A stretch of DNA of 64,000 bases, taken from positions 93,836,297 through 93,900,296 of the forward strand of contig NC_044566.1 in NCBI RefSeq assembly GCF_007565055.1. The letters are read 5' to 3'. The notes below the pieces were generated by a model that worked only from the letters and a program-made list of their open reading frames with translations, ran no database searches and was not told the origin of the DNA. The DNA comes from Rhinopithecus roxellana (lineage: Eukaryota > Chordata > Mammalia > Primates > Cercopithecidae). Of the stretch, positions 34,898 through 46,462 are shown one piece after another. Made by a program: the position numbers and the translations under genes. Position 1 is the stretch's first letter. Every line of letters begins with the position of its first letter.

Positions 34898-35185
34898 TCT
34901 TTTTTTTTTTTTTTTGAGACGGAGTCTCACTCTGTCGCCCAGGCTGGAGTGCAGTGGCTGACTGCAAGCTCCGCCTCCCGGGTTCCCGCCATTCTCCTGC
35001 CCCAGCCTCCTGAGTAGCTGGGACTACAGGCGCCCGCCACCTCACCCGGCTAGTTTTTTGTATTTTTAGTAGAGACAGGGTTTCACCATGTTAGCCAGCA
35101 TGGTCTCGATCTCCTGACCTCGTGATCCGCCCGTCTCAGCCTCCCAAACTGCTGGGATTACAGGCTTGAGCCACCACGCCCGGCC
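34898..35185 (-). mobile_element. AluY with target duplication
   Basis: AAGCATCCTCTCTT on both sides. The right arm lacks ~18 bp (GTGGCTGACTGCAAGC). Confidence 0.94.
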
Positions 35186-35249
35186 AAGCATCCTCTCTTA
35201 AGCTTGTCCCTCCATAGTTAATGCCTAGTTTTCCTTTTTAGCTAAATTT

Positions 35250-35542
35250 TGTTTGTTTGTTTGAGACAGAGTCTCTCACCCAGGCTGAAGGGCAATGGAA
35301 TGGTGCAATCTCGGCTTACAGCAACCTCCACCTCCCGGGTTCAAGCAATTCTCCCTGCCTAAGCCTCCCGAGCAGCTGGGATTACAGGAGCCAACCACCA
35401 TGCCCGGCTAATTTTGTATTTTTAGTAGAGATGGGGTTTCAACATGTTGGCCAGGCTGGTCTCGAACTCCTGGCCTCAGGTGATCCACACGCCTTAGCCT
35501 CCCAAAGTGCTGGGATTAGAGGTGTGAGCCACTGTGCCCGGC
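35250..35542 (-). mobile_element. Alu
   Basis: (TTTG)n, then GAGACAGAGTCTCTCACCCA, to GCCACTGTGCCCGGC. Confidence 0.93.
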
Positions 35543-36956
35543 TGCTAAAATTTATGAAGAGTATATTCCTCAGAAGTTTCAATAACACAGTTCCCAAAAA
35601 CGTAAGACAGGTGGGGAAGAGTGTGTCCCCAAGAGTAAATGAGCTGTTCAGGTTTGGGCAACCCAGGCCTGGTTACAGCAGAAAAGTATAAATGCTAAAG
35701 CCTGCCTTAAAGAAGAGAGTCAAACAGTTCCTGGCCCACAAAACACAAAAGCAACCAAAACAAGATGATAAAACAGGAGTGTCCACTAAGGTACCAAAAG
35801 AGAAGGGCTGCGACCACCAAAGGGAGGCTCCATAGCAGAATGCAGAACTTCCCAAGAGTGACTGCAAGGCAGTCCCCTGGGTCCCACAGTCCTCTCAGCC
35901 AGGTCAGGGCTACAGACAGTGGAATGTGAGGGTTCCCTCCCATGAAGACAGGACAGGAGGAGGTGGCTTTGTGAAGTGAACCCTTGAGTGCCTGTGAGTA
36001 CAGCCACACTTTCATACCAAGCTGAGGTCGTGGTTCGATGGCCTATTTCATGCACTAAATCTGTGACCGGCAAGGATACAGTGGATCTCCAATCCAGGAA
36101 ATCTAGAGAGCCGGGGAAGCTGTGCTGAGCACTGGGACCCACGTGCACAACCAGGGCAAGGAACACGCAGTACCAGCCGGCTGTGCGCGAGAGTCAGCAG
36201 AGGGTCTTCTTGGGTTCAAACAACAGTGCCCCCACGCAGGCCAAAAGAACTCCAGCAGGAGGAAACTAGAGGGGAATCTAAGTTCCTAGGTGCTGAGGAG
36301 TCACCAAAATAAACTGGCCAAAATAAATCGACCAAAATAAAGATGCAAATCCTCAGGTTAAGGAGGCAGCAGGGATAGAAGTCAGGAGTCTCTGAAGAGC
36401 CCACTGAAGCACCTGCAGGACACAGGGTCGGCTTTAACCACGTGCAAGGCTCAGGGAGCCATAGAAAAACAATCTGAGTGCCTCACCACTCCTTCCTTCT
36501 CCTATTCCACGCAATCCAGAGCCTAGTGAAGTCAGACACAAGAAATCTGAGGGACAGAGAGGAGCCGAACGCACCAGAAGCCTGTCACACTGCTTTTTCT
36601 GACAGAGATGGTTGCCAACTACAAGTTTTAACTGGGAAAAAAAGGGGGGGAAAGTCTTATCTTTGAATGAAGACTAAAGTGTTGATTAACATATTAAACT
36701 GGACACTTTTAATTTTTAAAGAGAGCCTACATTTCAAGACTTCTATCACCTAAGATCATCACCACTTAAATGCACATGTGGCCTTTTACTTCCTATTGAA
36801 TCCTGAGAACCTAGGAGACCGGCTGGCCCACAGGAGTGCTCAGTAAGTATCTGCTGAATCAGTGAATGAAAGCATAAAGGGTAAGTCACAAGGCCTGATA
36901 GCTTTTCATAAAAGCAAACAGCTCCCCCACTGAGTGTATTTTAAAGAGGCAGTGAA
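35543..36956. other. UBAC2 intron 1, unassigned moderate-GC stretch
   Basis: Minus-strand frames of 102 and 126 codons (35707-36015 and 35786-36166) overlap and are not recognised. An LTR origin is possible but not shown. A likely MIR or L2 tail lies near 36805-36870. Confidence 0.35.
36304..36343. repeat. 14-bp x 3 short tandem repeat
   Basis: CCAAAATAAACTGG, CCAAAATAAATCGA, CCAAAATAAAG: three adjacent, diverged units. Confidence 0.8.
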
Positions 36957-37258
36957 GGCCAGGCACGGTGACTCATTCCTGTAATTCCAACACTTTGGGA
37001 GGCAGAGGCAGGCAGATCACCTGAGGTCAGGAGTTCGAGGCCAGCCTGACCAGCATCGTGAAACCCCATCTCTACTGAAAATACAAAATTAGCCAGGTGT
37101 ATTGGTGCATGCCTGTAATCCCAGCTACTTGGGGGGCTGAGGCACGAGAATCGCTCAAACCCAGGAGGCGGAGGCTGCAGTGAGCCCAAATCACGCCATT
37201 GCACTCCAGCCTGGGCAACAAGAGTGAAACTCCATCTCAAAAAAAAAAAAAAAAAAGA
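36957..37258 (+). mobile_element. Alu
   Basis: GGCCAGGCACGGTGACTCAT to A18. Flanked by AGAG(A/G)CAGTGA-like repeats, a probable target duplication. Confidence 0.93.
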
Positions 37259-39776
37259 GACAGTGAGAGGCAAAAATAAAGATTTATTTGGATCATCTCC
37301 CACACTGAATGCATACTTAAGAAACAATGTCAGTAGGAACATGGTTTGCTCCTTCGTGAGAATGCAAAAAAAAGGAGTCAACGTTGGTATCCAATTCAGC
37401 AGTATGCGGGGGACAGGGTATCAGGTTCTGAAGGCAGGATCCTAAGCTGGAATGAAGGTGGAGAGTACAGGCCTCGAATGACCCTACCAGTCCTGAGGGC
37501 TCACCCAGCTCTACAGTGAGACAAATGTCCACGCCACGGGCTGATACCAGTGGACCTTAGGCTCATCAAACTTCTCTAACTGCATCTGGCCCAAGGCTCC
37601 CTACCAAATGTTTTGGATCAAGTAAGAGTTTCACTCAGATCAGCTCAGTGGTACAGTGGAACAGAAGCAAGCCACAATAAGCCCAGAACAGGGCCCTGCC
37701 ATTGAAGAGTAGCAGACTAATGGCACAAGGCTAAAAAGTGAAGGGAAGTGAGAAGGGGGAAAAAATAAGGGAAGACCACCTTTTAAGAGCTGGAAAGAAG
37801 GTGGTCAGTAGTTGGGAAGGCACACGCTAGAGTTGTTGGATGGGTTGTACTTTTGTATTTTTAAGAATAGACTCAGAAGAAAGATCCAGTTAATACTACT
37901 TACACCTGAGTAGTTACTATGGCAAAAATTCTAGGAGCTCCACACACATTAACTTTTCTGATCCTCCTACCCATCAAGAAAGCATCTGAAGTACAGGCAG
38001 TCTCACTTCCAGGCCTGTGTGCTACGTCTCTATACTATGCCCTCTCACCAAATAAGGATGCATCCCCCCAGGTCAACGCAGCAGCAGGTAGAGGCTCCCA
38101 ACTCAGGGAGGGGGTGCCACTAAGGCACCCGCTGGAGAAACCATCAGCTGTAACCACATGCCAGGCTCATTCCTGCAGGAGAGAGAATGAAGGTAAAGAA
38201 GCAGGAGTGGTTCTAGAAAAGACAGGAAAGAGTTCAGAATCGGTGGCGGGTGGGACTCAGGAGGAGGCTGCTTCATTCTTCTGGATTGGAGGAAAGGAAC
38301 AAAGCTGAGTGTGGACGGAAACAAGTCAGGGAGAGGGAGCAGGAAGTAGAAGGAGCACCCAGGTGATGGCCCCAATTTTTTGGATGGGTGAAGAGTGAGA
38401 TGGGGAGTGAAGAGATGGGGAGAGACTGAGAACAGCCTTGAGCCAAGGACAAAATGGAGGTAGCATAAGGAGATGACTGAATCCCAGAAACTTAGCTGAG
38501 AATTGAATACCAGAAACTTAGCTGAGAAACGGTGTCAAGGGCCCAGACTTGACCCCATAAATCATTACGAAGTTAGGGTTTTACTCGATGAGCACCGCAG
38601 AACAGACGTGCCAGGTCTCTGAGAGTCTGGATGAGACCATAGCTCTGGTAATGAACTACAGGTTCCAGACTGGATATGAAGAAAGAGATGCCACAAATGG
38701 GCTGATACGCTGGAGACAAGGAGGGATCAGAGGCTGGCAAGCAGAGAAACAGTGGCGAGCAGAGCCAGGGAAGCAGCTGTGGGATGAGCGCTTCCGTGGA
38801 AGAGGGCACATCCATCCACTGGACTAGGGGAGGAGACGCAGCTCATCCTACAGAAGCCCCCAGCTCTGCCTACTTTCTGCCTCCCCTTTCTCTATCCATC
38901 CCTTACATACTGGAATGGCCTGAAGATCTGTCCTCAGCTTCCAACTGTCCCCCCCCCCCTCTGGAGTCCTCACTCACACCCACAACCTAACTCTCACCTA
39001 CTCATGTCCAATCCAATCCAGCTCTGGATTTCTTTCCCCAAGTGTCCCGAGTACCTCTGACTGGACTCTGCAAACCCCTCAACACTGCACAGGTCCAAAG
39101 CTAACCTCATCTTCCCCCGAAAGGAGCTCCTGCTTCTCTACATTCCCTCTCTAGCGACTGGGAACTTTATCTATCCACCCAGCTGCCCAAGAGGTAAAGC
39201 AGAGTCAACTTCAACTCCTCCCTCTCCCCAGATCCAATCCGCTTTATTGACACAACCTACCAGAATACACATCTTTAGAATCCTTCTATCTTCTCTCATC
39301 AGCCCATCAGACTCCGTTCTCTCTGCCCTGCCTACGGTTTCCCTCCTGCCTCCATCTCAATCTGTTTGTCCACTAAAATGTCCTGGGGTGGGGGGACAAG
39401 GAGGCTTTAAAAATACACATTTCTTAAAACAAAAAATAACAGGTTTCTGACACTCATGCTAACTCTTTTGAATCTGACCCTCTGGGGAGGAGAACCAGAA
39501 AGGTGTGCATTCAGAAAACACCGTGATTGATTTCTGTTTGCAGCTGGTACAGGAGCAGCATTTGAGAACCACTGCTCCATGACCAAAAGTAACCCCTCCT
39601 CTTCCCTCCCACAGCAATGAGAAGCACACCTGCCCTGGGCTCCAGATCCTCACCTCCTCACAACTCAGGTCTATCACTCATTCCTGTCTGTATCTTCAAC
39701 CACACCCTTCCCACTGGGTTTTTCCCAACACCTTTCAAACACGCTAAGCCTCCTCTTCACTTAAAGAAACTCCCCC
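37259..39776. other. UBAC2 intron 1, repeat-poor
   Basis: 2.5 kb without Alu. The part at 38870-39380 is pyrimidine-rich (C9 run near 38950) and may be a decayed repeat. Short frames (129 codons at 37919-38308) have no recognisable product. Confidence 0.4.
38478..38529. repeat. 26-bp tandem duplication
   Basis: TGAATCCCAGAAACTTAGCT and TGAATACCAGAAACTTAGCT are 26 bp apart, with a few base differences. Confidence 0.85.
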
Positions 39777-40090
39777 AGCCTGGCGCAGTGGCTCACGTCT
39801 ATAGTCCCAACACTTTGGGAGGCCGAGGCAGGCGGATCACAAGATCAGATCAAGACTAACCTGGCCAACATGATGAAACCCCGTCTCTACTAAAAATCCA
39901 AAAATTAGCCAGGTGTGGTATCGCACACCTGTAGTCCCTGCTACTTGGGAGGCTGAGGCAGAAGAATCGCTTGAACCCAGGAGGCGGAGGTTGCAGTGAG
40001 CCGAGATCGCACCACTGCACTCCAGCCTGGTGACAGAGCAAGACTCCGTCGCAAAAAACAAACAAACAAACAAACAAACAAAAAAAAAAC
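39777..40090 (+). mobile_element. Alu with (CAAA)n tail
   Basis: AGCCTGGCGCAGTGGCTCAC. AAACTCCCCC occurs before and after the Alu (39766-39776 and 40088-40097). Confidence 0.93.
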
Positions 40091-40446
40091 TCCCCCTTAA
40101 ACCTGCGGCCACCTCTAACCACAACTCACTCTCTTGATTCTCAGAACTGAGATCTTGAAAGCACTTTCCAAGCTCACTGTCTCCCATTTATACCCCACTC
40201 ATTTCTCAGCTAATTAGAATCTGAATTCTTTCCCCAACTATTCTGGAAAGGTTCTGGGGGGCCTCTTTCTGTCCCACAGGTCGCACTTCAGGCCTGTTTT
40301 GAAAATCTCTGCAACGTGTAATGCTATCAGCCACTCTCCCCTGAAATTCTCTCCTCCCGCGTGTCCCCCTACTTGGCCATTCCTCAGTTTTCTTCCCTGG
40401 CACTTACTCTTCTCCCTCTTTAAAGTTTAAAATGTTCACAAGTTCT

Positions 40447-40744
40447 GGCGGGGCGCGGTGGCTCAGGCCTGTAATCCCAGCACTTTGGGAGGCCGAGGCG
40501 GGCGGATCACGAGGTCAGGAGATCGAGACCATCCTGGCTAACAGGGTGAAACCCCGTCTCTACTAAAAATACAAAAAATTAGCCGGGCCTGGTGGCGGCG
40601 CCTGTAGTCCCAGCTACTCGGAGGCTGAGACGGGAGAATGGCGTGAACCTGGGAGGCGGAGCTTGCAGTGAGCCGAGATCGCGCCACTGCACTCCAGCCT
40701 GGGCGACAGAGTGAGACTCCGTCTCAAAAAATAAATAAAAAAAT
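40447..40744 (+). mobile_element. AluY with target duplication
   Basis: AAAATGTTCACAAGTTCTG flanks both ends. Carries GATCGCGCCACTGCACTCC, the common AluY form. Confidence 0.95.
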
Positions 40745-40763
40745 AAAATGTTCACAAGTTCTG

Positions 40764-41150
40764 TCCCTAGTTCTTGTCTCACCTTCCACTGTCCTCTGAA
40801 AGACTTCACCACACACCTCTTAGGAACTGCTCACTCCAGCCATAACCACCCCTAATTCGTTCCCTCCTGCCTCTTTGCCAAGCCCTGTCCAGTCTCTGTC
40901 CCTCCCAGAGGCCTTCTCCTCACTGTGATGCCTGCCAGACTCTCAAAATTCAGCCCAAATATTGCTACATTGGGAAGTCTTCCTTAACTGTGCCTCCCCA
41001 CAACCAGCCCACCCCCTGCAACAAACCCACAGCACCGAGCACAGACGTTCTTTTTAAAAAAGTTTTGCCCCATAGACACTGAACTCCTTGAGAGTGGGAA
41101 CTCTATCTGGAAAATATTAGGCATGCAATTAATGTTGGCTGAGTCCATCA
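40764..41150 (+). mobile_element. L2 LINE 3'-end fragment
   Basis: GGGAAGTCTTCCTTAACTGT, GACACTGAACTCCTTGAGAG and the tail ATTAATGTTGGCTGAG follow L2 order. Confidence 0.65.
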
Positions 41151-41934
41151 TTACACAGTGAACACACTGTGAGGTAAACAGGAGCTTATTAATAAACGCA
41201 GTAAATGATACACGTATTACTTAACGTAGAGCTGAGTGACAGCATTGGTCTATAAGTAAGGAATCTAAAATAAGTCATGATCACTAATCCTACGCACTTT
41301 TACCCGGTCATAATTACGTGACTGGGCAGACAGCAATATAGTTTCAAGCACTTGAAACAGCCACAGCAGGGTGTTTTCAACTGTATTGCTGTCCCCTTTC
41401 TTCAAAATGAAGAGTTTTCAACAAACTCTCATATGGCTGGCTCCTTCACACCATCTGGGCCTCAGCTCAGTGTCACCTTCCCAGCTACCCTCTGTGACCA
41501 TGCGTGCTAACGTGGTCCTCCACCATAACTTCGGTGTTTACAGTTACCCTTTCATTGTCTTCATGTCACTTACCACTATGTGAATCATACTGACTTGTTA
41601 GCCTGTTTGATGCTGGTCTCCTTTATCCTGCTTATTACTTTATCCTCTGTATATCAACAATGTGTGGCTGATATAGGTACTCAACAGACACTTGTTGAAA
41701 GGCTGAGAGAGAAAGGCAAGTTGAACACTAAAACACTATTATCTACTAACCACAAAACGTTGGAAACATGCAGGTGGTAGGAAATGTCAGGGATTTCTCC
41801 CTGGAAAGGGACTGTTATTCACCACCCATGGGGGTGGGGGTAGGCACACGTATCATCCTTCTTTCAGATTCTTACTCAGGATCAGAATTTTGATTTGCTA
41901 AAGGGTCCCTCAACTTATCTAAAGGAAATCATGG

Positions 41935-42222
41935 GCAGTGGCTCACGGCTGTAATCCCAGTACTTTGGGAGGTCGAGGAAGGAGGATCACTTGAGGTCAG
42001 GAGTTCAAGACCAGCCTGGTCAACGTGGCGAAACCCCATCTCTATTAAAAATATTAAAAGTCAGGTGTGATGGTGGGCACCTGTAATCCCAGCTACTTGG
42101 GAGGCTGAGGGGGAAGAATCGCTTGAACCCGGGAGGCGGAGGTTGCAGTGAGCCGAGATCTGCCACTGCACTCCAGCCTGGGTGACAGAGTGAGACTCCA
42201 TCTCAATAAATAAATAAATAAA
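41935..42222 (+). mobile_element. Alu, slightly 5'-truncated
   Basis: Starts at GGGCAGTGGCTCACGGCTG. AAAGGAAATCA flanks both ends. The tail is (AATA)n. Confidence 0.93.
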
Positions 42223-42324
42223 ACAAAGGAAATCACTTCCCCCTCAGCGGGTAGCTTCTCCAGAGAAAAATGTTAAAGCTGACACACAGCCTTTTCTAAT
42301 GACCAGTCCTGGAAAACTGTGCCT

Positions 42325-42445
42325 AAGCTCCGTCAGCACCATAAGCACTGAGACCAGGACCTGCTCATTGCTGCATTCCCAGCACTAGCCCAGTTCATCG
42401 CCCAGAGGAGATGCCCAAAATGTTTGTAAAACCAGCATGTAAGAC
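42325..42445 (+). mobile_element. L2 LINE 3'-end fragment
   Basis: ATAAGCACTGAGACCAGGAC and TGCATTCCCAGCACTAGCCC resemble the L2 3' end. Confidence 0.5.
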
Positions 42446-42927
42446 ACAGCCTTCTGAGGAACGGCCATCCCAACAACTCTTACACTGCAGAAGCACTTAA
42501 TTTTAGAAACAGGCCAAGACAGCTGCAGAGGGGCTCTGGGCCTAGGTCTCTCCCTGGGCAACAGTTTGGTTCCTAGAATTCAACACTCACCACCATGTGC
42601 CATAGATAATAAAACATTATCATCCCCACAGTCGCCCTGTATCAAATTTGAATACACTTGGCCAATATAATCTCATGGCTAATACAGTACAGCAACCAAT
42701 AACAGATTTCTCTTGCCCTTTAAATTTTTTCTATGTACTTTGGCCAGCAAGAATAGATCAAAATGCTAAAGAACAACAGAAATTGAAGAATTCTACCATT
42801 AATTTCATAACCACCAGTACCTGGCTCACTGTATGATCCCAGGAAAACCACACCGCCTTCTTGAGCTGTCAGCTTCAGCTACAGTCATAACGCTCTTTAT
42901 CTACAGGGTAGTTTGGGGAAGATTAGT

Positions 42928-43225
42928 TTTGTTTTGTTTTTTGAGATGGAGTTTCACTCTTGTTGCCCAGGTTGGAGTGCGATGGCACAATCTTGGCCCA
43001 CTACAACCTCCACCTCCCGGGTTCAAGCAATTCTCCTGTCTCAGCCTCCCGAGTAGCTGGGATTACAGGCATGCACCACCACACCCGGCTAATGTTGTAT
43101 TTTTAGCAGAGACAGGGTTTCTCCATGTTAGTCAGGCTGGTCTCGAACTCCTGACCTCAGGTGATCCGCCTGCCTCGGCCTCTCAAAGTGCTGGAATTAC
43201 AGGCATGAGCCACCAAGCCAGGCCA
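42928..43225 (-). mobile_element. Alu with target duplication
   Basis: GGGAAGATTAGTT before and after. Ends GCCACCAAGCCAGGCC. Confidence 0.94.
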
Positions 43226-44285
43226 GGGAAGATTAGTTGGTAGTTGTAATATACTCTGGGACCAACGCACGAAAGATGCCATAAATCAAATTAATTATGA
43301 AACAAAGGGAATCATAAATATTGAAACCACTTCAAAACCTGAGAAATTGAGAAGTGAGGAAGATTTAAAATCATGCCTGTGGCTCTGATACTAACTTACT
43401 GTCAGACTATAAGACAAGACACGTATTCTCCTAAGATTCATGACATTCCCAACAGATCTTTAATATTTGGAAATGTCAGATGTTTCTGTCCTCCAGCAGC
43501 ATTAACTTCACATGGAGTATGAACAGTGACAAGCAATTGCAAAATTAGAGCAGTTCTCCGTTGCTGTACCCGTGCCTAACTGTTAACACGCAGTCTACCG
43601 TACGCAGTCAATTCCACACACTCAGTGTCAGCGAGAAAAGCCGTTCAACTGGCTGTAAAAATACTTCTCCGCCCCCTACCTGCTGACCACCGCAAATACG
43701 CCAAGAAAACAGCAACATCCAGCAGCACAGCTGCGCTCCCTCGCCACAACTTCCTAACTTCCCTCCACTTGAAAGCACTCTCATCAGTGTTTGTTTGTCT
43801 AAAAACTCTTCTTGAAGACTGGAGAAGAAACACATCCAAGTGAAACTGAGAGGTCAGCTTCTAAAGCGGAGGCTGAACTTTGCAAGTGGGGCCGGGGGGA
43901 GTCAATTCGGTCCCCCAGGAGCCTAAATGAATGGGGCAAGGTGAGGGGACGGCCCCTTCCTTCAGCGCGGCACACGCGCCGCAAAGGGCCTGGGGTCGGC
44001 CCACGAGAACACCAGGGCACCTGCCCACTTGCAGCGGCCCCAAGAGACTCCTGGGCATCGCACCTGGGGATACCAGGTGGGGTCCGGGCGGGCAGCGGGG
44101 CTTTGTTCCCATTAACCCCTCCAGGCCTAAATGGAGACGGTTTCCGCTGACCCCCAAGACCAGGAACTAGCAGGGTTCGGACGCCGGTCTGGAGGGTCGG
44201 CCCCACCACCTCCGGCAAACCCGAGGGTGCCCGCTGCCCCAGCCTACTCAAAGAGGTGCCCAGGATGGCGTGTAGGGGGCAGCCA

Positions 44286-44295
44286 GAATGGCGGA
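44286..44295 (+). promoter_or_regulatory. YY1-like motif AGAATGGCGG
   Basis: This resembles the AANATGGCGG core of YY1 and lies 15-24 bp inside intron 1 of UBAC2. YY1 sites are often found just downstream of CpG-island start sites. It is on the strand opposite to UBAC2. Confidence 0.4.
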
Positions 44296-44309
44296 GGCCA
44301 GTACTCACA

Positions 44310-44340
44310 GAGCCCACTGGAGCCGGTGCTGGAGAACATG
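44310..44340 (-). CDS. UBAC2: UBAC2 coding exon 1 (start codon and first 10 residues)
   Basis: The minus strand reads ATG at 44340-44338, then FSSTGSSGL and one base of the next codon, followed by a GTGAGT donor at 44304-44309. The single T plus AC from exon 2 gives Tyr, which exactly joins to YKAPLSKS. The ATG context (CGGGACCATGT) is a fair Kozak match. The start lies in a CpG island, as expected for a broadly expressed ER gene. Residue 3 is Ser, where I remember Thr in human. The 5'UTR must lie at roughly 44341-44480, but its start cannot be fixed from sequence alone. Confidence 0.95.
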
Positions 44341-44473
44341 GTCCCGCCGGGCTCGGAGCCCCCGAGGGGGCCGGGGGAGGGGAAGCTGAGGTGGGAGCCC
44401 CGGCGACCGCGCAAGCGCACTCCCGGCAGAGCGACGAATCCGGCTCCGCGAGGCCACTCGCCGCGGATGAATG

Positions 44474-44483
44474 GCGCATGCGC
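44474..44483. promoter_or_regulatory. NRF1-type site GCGCATGCGC
   Basis: A perfect 10-bp palindrome GCGCATGCGC, the consensus of NRF1, lies 134 bp upstream of the UBAC2 ATG within the CpG island. It is palindromic and so could serve both transcription directions. Confidence 0.7.
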
Positions 44484-44646
44484 AGCCAGGGGCGTGTGCC
44501 CCCGGGGTCAGCGCCCTCCTTCCTGCCCGGGAAGGGAAGTGCGTCCGTAGGGGAGGGCCCATCTCTCCAGGTTGAAACGACGGCGGTCAGAGCCGCCTAA
44601 GGCAAAAACGGATGGCACTGGGGCAGCGGAGCCGTAGCTCCCGGGA

Positions 44647-44699
44647 GCCTCACACTTGTGCTTAGTGCCGCCTCACACTTGTGCTTAGTGCCGCCTCAC
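44647..44699. repeat. 23-bp tandem duplication in the UBAC2 upstream region
   Basis: Two identical 23-bp units (44647-44669 and 44670-44692) are followed by the first 7 bp of a third. The unit starts GCCTCACACTTG and ends TTAGTGCC. It lies about 300 bp upstream of the UBAC2 ATG. Confidence 0.9.
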
Positions 44700-45170
44700 C
44701 TCTGGTGGATCCGCGATGGCCGCGGATTCCTCTGGATTGCCGGCGCTGGGCAGGAACGCCATCTCTAGTCTCTCCCGAGACTGGACGCCCGGCGCCTTCC
44801 CCGCGCGTTGTGTCTTTCCGGGCGGTCCCTCGAAGCTGACTACCCCGCGGGCTGTTGACTGCAGTGGGATCTGGTCACTCAGATGCGGATGGAGGGGTAC
44901 GGGAGCCGGAGAGGTGGAACAGGTCCCTCCGGGTGCGGAGAGCTGGGCCGTCCAGCCCACTCTTTGTTCCCTCGTGGGTCCCACGCGGAATCCCCACCAC
45001 CGGAGCCGAGTGTCGTGGCCCCAGGAGTCAGCACCCTGCCCTCCCCGCCGTGGTGGCAGGTGTCTGGGGGTCCCCGGCGCGGCAAGCCCGGCGGAGCGAC
45101 CCGGCACTTGTGCCCGGGCGAGCTTCCGTACTCAGACCATTTAAATTTTTTCCCCTAGAAGAATGAGGTT
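44700..45170 (+). ncRNA. Possible divergent transcript at the UBAC2 CpG island
   Basis: The upstream half of the island is CpG-rich and faces away from UBAC2. Human has an antisense lncRNA starting here (UBAC2-AS1), so a plus-strand non-coding transcript is plausible. A 142-codon ORF (44716-45144) begins in a good context (CGCGATGG), but its protein is rich in G, P, R and S, is not recognised, and overlaps other open frames on both strands. That is normal for stop-poor GC-rich DNA. No splice structure can be assigned. Confidence 0.3.
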
Positions 45171-45293
45171 ACTCTGCCAAAGTCACGGTTTTTAAATGAG
45201 TGTGAGCCTGAAAGCATATTATGCAGTCGTTTTAAAAAGTTTTTTTTTTTTAAGTTGATCTCGTAAAAGTAGAGTAAAAGAGTGGTTATTCTT

Positions 45294-45574
45294 GGCCGGG
45301 CGCGGTGGCTCAAGCCTGTAATCCCAGCACTTTGGGAGGCCGAGACGGGCGGATCACGAGGTCAGGAGATCGAGACCATCCTGGCTAACACGGTGAAACC
45401 CCGTCTCTACTAAAAAATACAAAAAACTAGCCGGGCGACGAGGCGGGCGCCTGTAGTCCCAACTACTCGGGAGGCTGAGACAGGAGAATGGCGTGAACCC
45501 GGGAGGCGGAGCTTGCAGTGAGCTGAGAGCCGGCCACTGCACTCCAGCCTTGGTGGCAGAGCAAGACTCCGTCT

Positions 45575-45607
<33 letters not shown>
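45294..45607 (+). mobile_element. Young AluY upstream of UBAC2
   Basis: AAAAGAGTGGTTATTCTT on both sides with a ~30-A pure tail suggests a recent insertion. Carries the CCGGCCACTGCACTCC variant. Confidence 0.96.
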
Positions 45608-45610
<3 letters not shown>

Positions 45611-45719
45611 TGGTTATTCTTGTGCAGAGGAGAGTTAGTGGGGAGGGAGGATGGGGAGAGGCTGGTCAACAGGCGCAGTTACAGTTAGGAGGAATACGTT
45701 TTGGTGTTCTCTTGCACAT

Positions 45720-45925
45720 TTGGATGACTATACTCAACAATAATGTTAACTTCAAAATAGTTAGAAGAGAGGATTTTGAATGTTCTCTACCACAAAGAAA
45801 TGACAAGTGTTTTGCTGATGGATGCGCTAATTACGCTGAGTAGATGGTTGCACAATGTGTATATGTATGGAAACATCACACTGTACCCCAGAAATACATA
45901 CAATTATGTAAGAATGTATATTATG
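45720..45925 (+). mobile_element. Possible L1 3'-end fragment
   Basis: GATGGATGCGCTAATTACGC and ACTGTACCCCAGAAATACAT resemble an old L1 3'UTR. The divergence is high. Confidence 0.4.
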
Positions 45926-46189
45926 GGGAAATTGACCACACTACCCAGCTAAATGAAAGGGATGGACTATGGAGTACTTTTTTAAAAAAGAGCTTTTTCA
46001 GTGCTCACAAGTGCCAGCCAGTGTGCTAAATCTGAGATTCGTAGATCAAGAGTCCCTACCCTCAAAGAGAGGTTCCAGTAGGCCAAAACGTTAACATTGA
46101 TTATTTTTAGAAGGCAAAAGTATGACTTTTATTTGCTTCTTTAGGCTTTATTCGGAAAGTTCATTTTCACAGTCTTTTTTTTGTTCGTT

Positions 46190-46462
46190 TGTTTTGAGAC
46201 GGAGTCTCACTCTCCCCAGCTGGAGTGCAGTGGCGGGATCTCGGCTCACGGAGACCCTCTGCCTCCCCGGTTCAAGCGATTCTCCTGCCTTAGCCTCCCA
46301 AGTAGCTGGGACTACAGGTGCCTGACACCACGCTTGGCTATTTTTCGTATTTTTAGTAGAGATGAGGTTTCACCATGTTGGTTAAGCTGTTCTCGATCTC
46401 CTGACCTCTTGATCCGCCCGCCTCGGCCTCCCAAAGTGGGATTACAGGCGTGAGCCCAGCCC
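46190..46462 (-). mobile_element. Alu
   Basis: GAGACGGAGTCTCACTCTCC to GGCGTGAGCCCAGCC. CATTTTCACAGTCTT occurs on both sides (46163 and 46463). Confidence 0.93.

Larger units (their letters stand above)
43860..45130 (-). promoter_or_regulatory. CpG-island promoter of UBAC2
   Basis: About 1.27 kb of GC-rich, CpG-dense sequence surrounds exon 1, in contrast with AT-rich flanks on both sides. No TATA box is seen near the start. A perfect NRF1-type palindrome lies upstream of the ATG and a YY1-like AGAATGGCGG lies just inside intron 1. The island extends about 650 bp upstream of the start codon, which is typical of bidirectional promoters. Human UBAC2 has a divergent antisense RNA here (established knowledge). 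Confidence 0.85.

Noticed and set aside
43799..44479. 226-codon minus-strand frame across UBAC2 exon 1
   Set aside because: It runs out of frame with the UBAC2 start through the CpG island. Its length follows from few stops in GC-rich DNA, and frames of similar length overlap on both strands.
44716..45144. Firm protein-coding call for the plus-strand CpG-island frame
   Set aside because: No recognisable domain, biased GC-driven composition and competing frames. Kept only as a low-interest observation.
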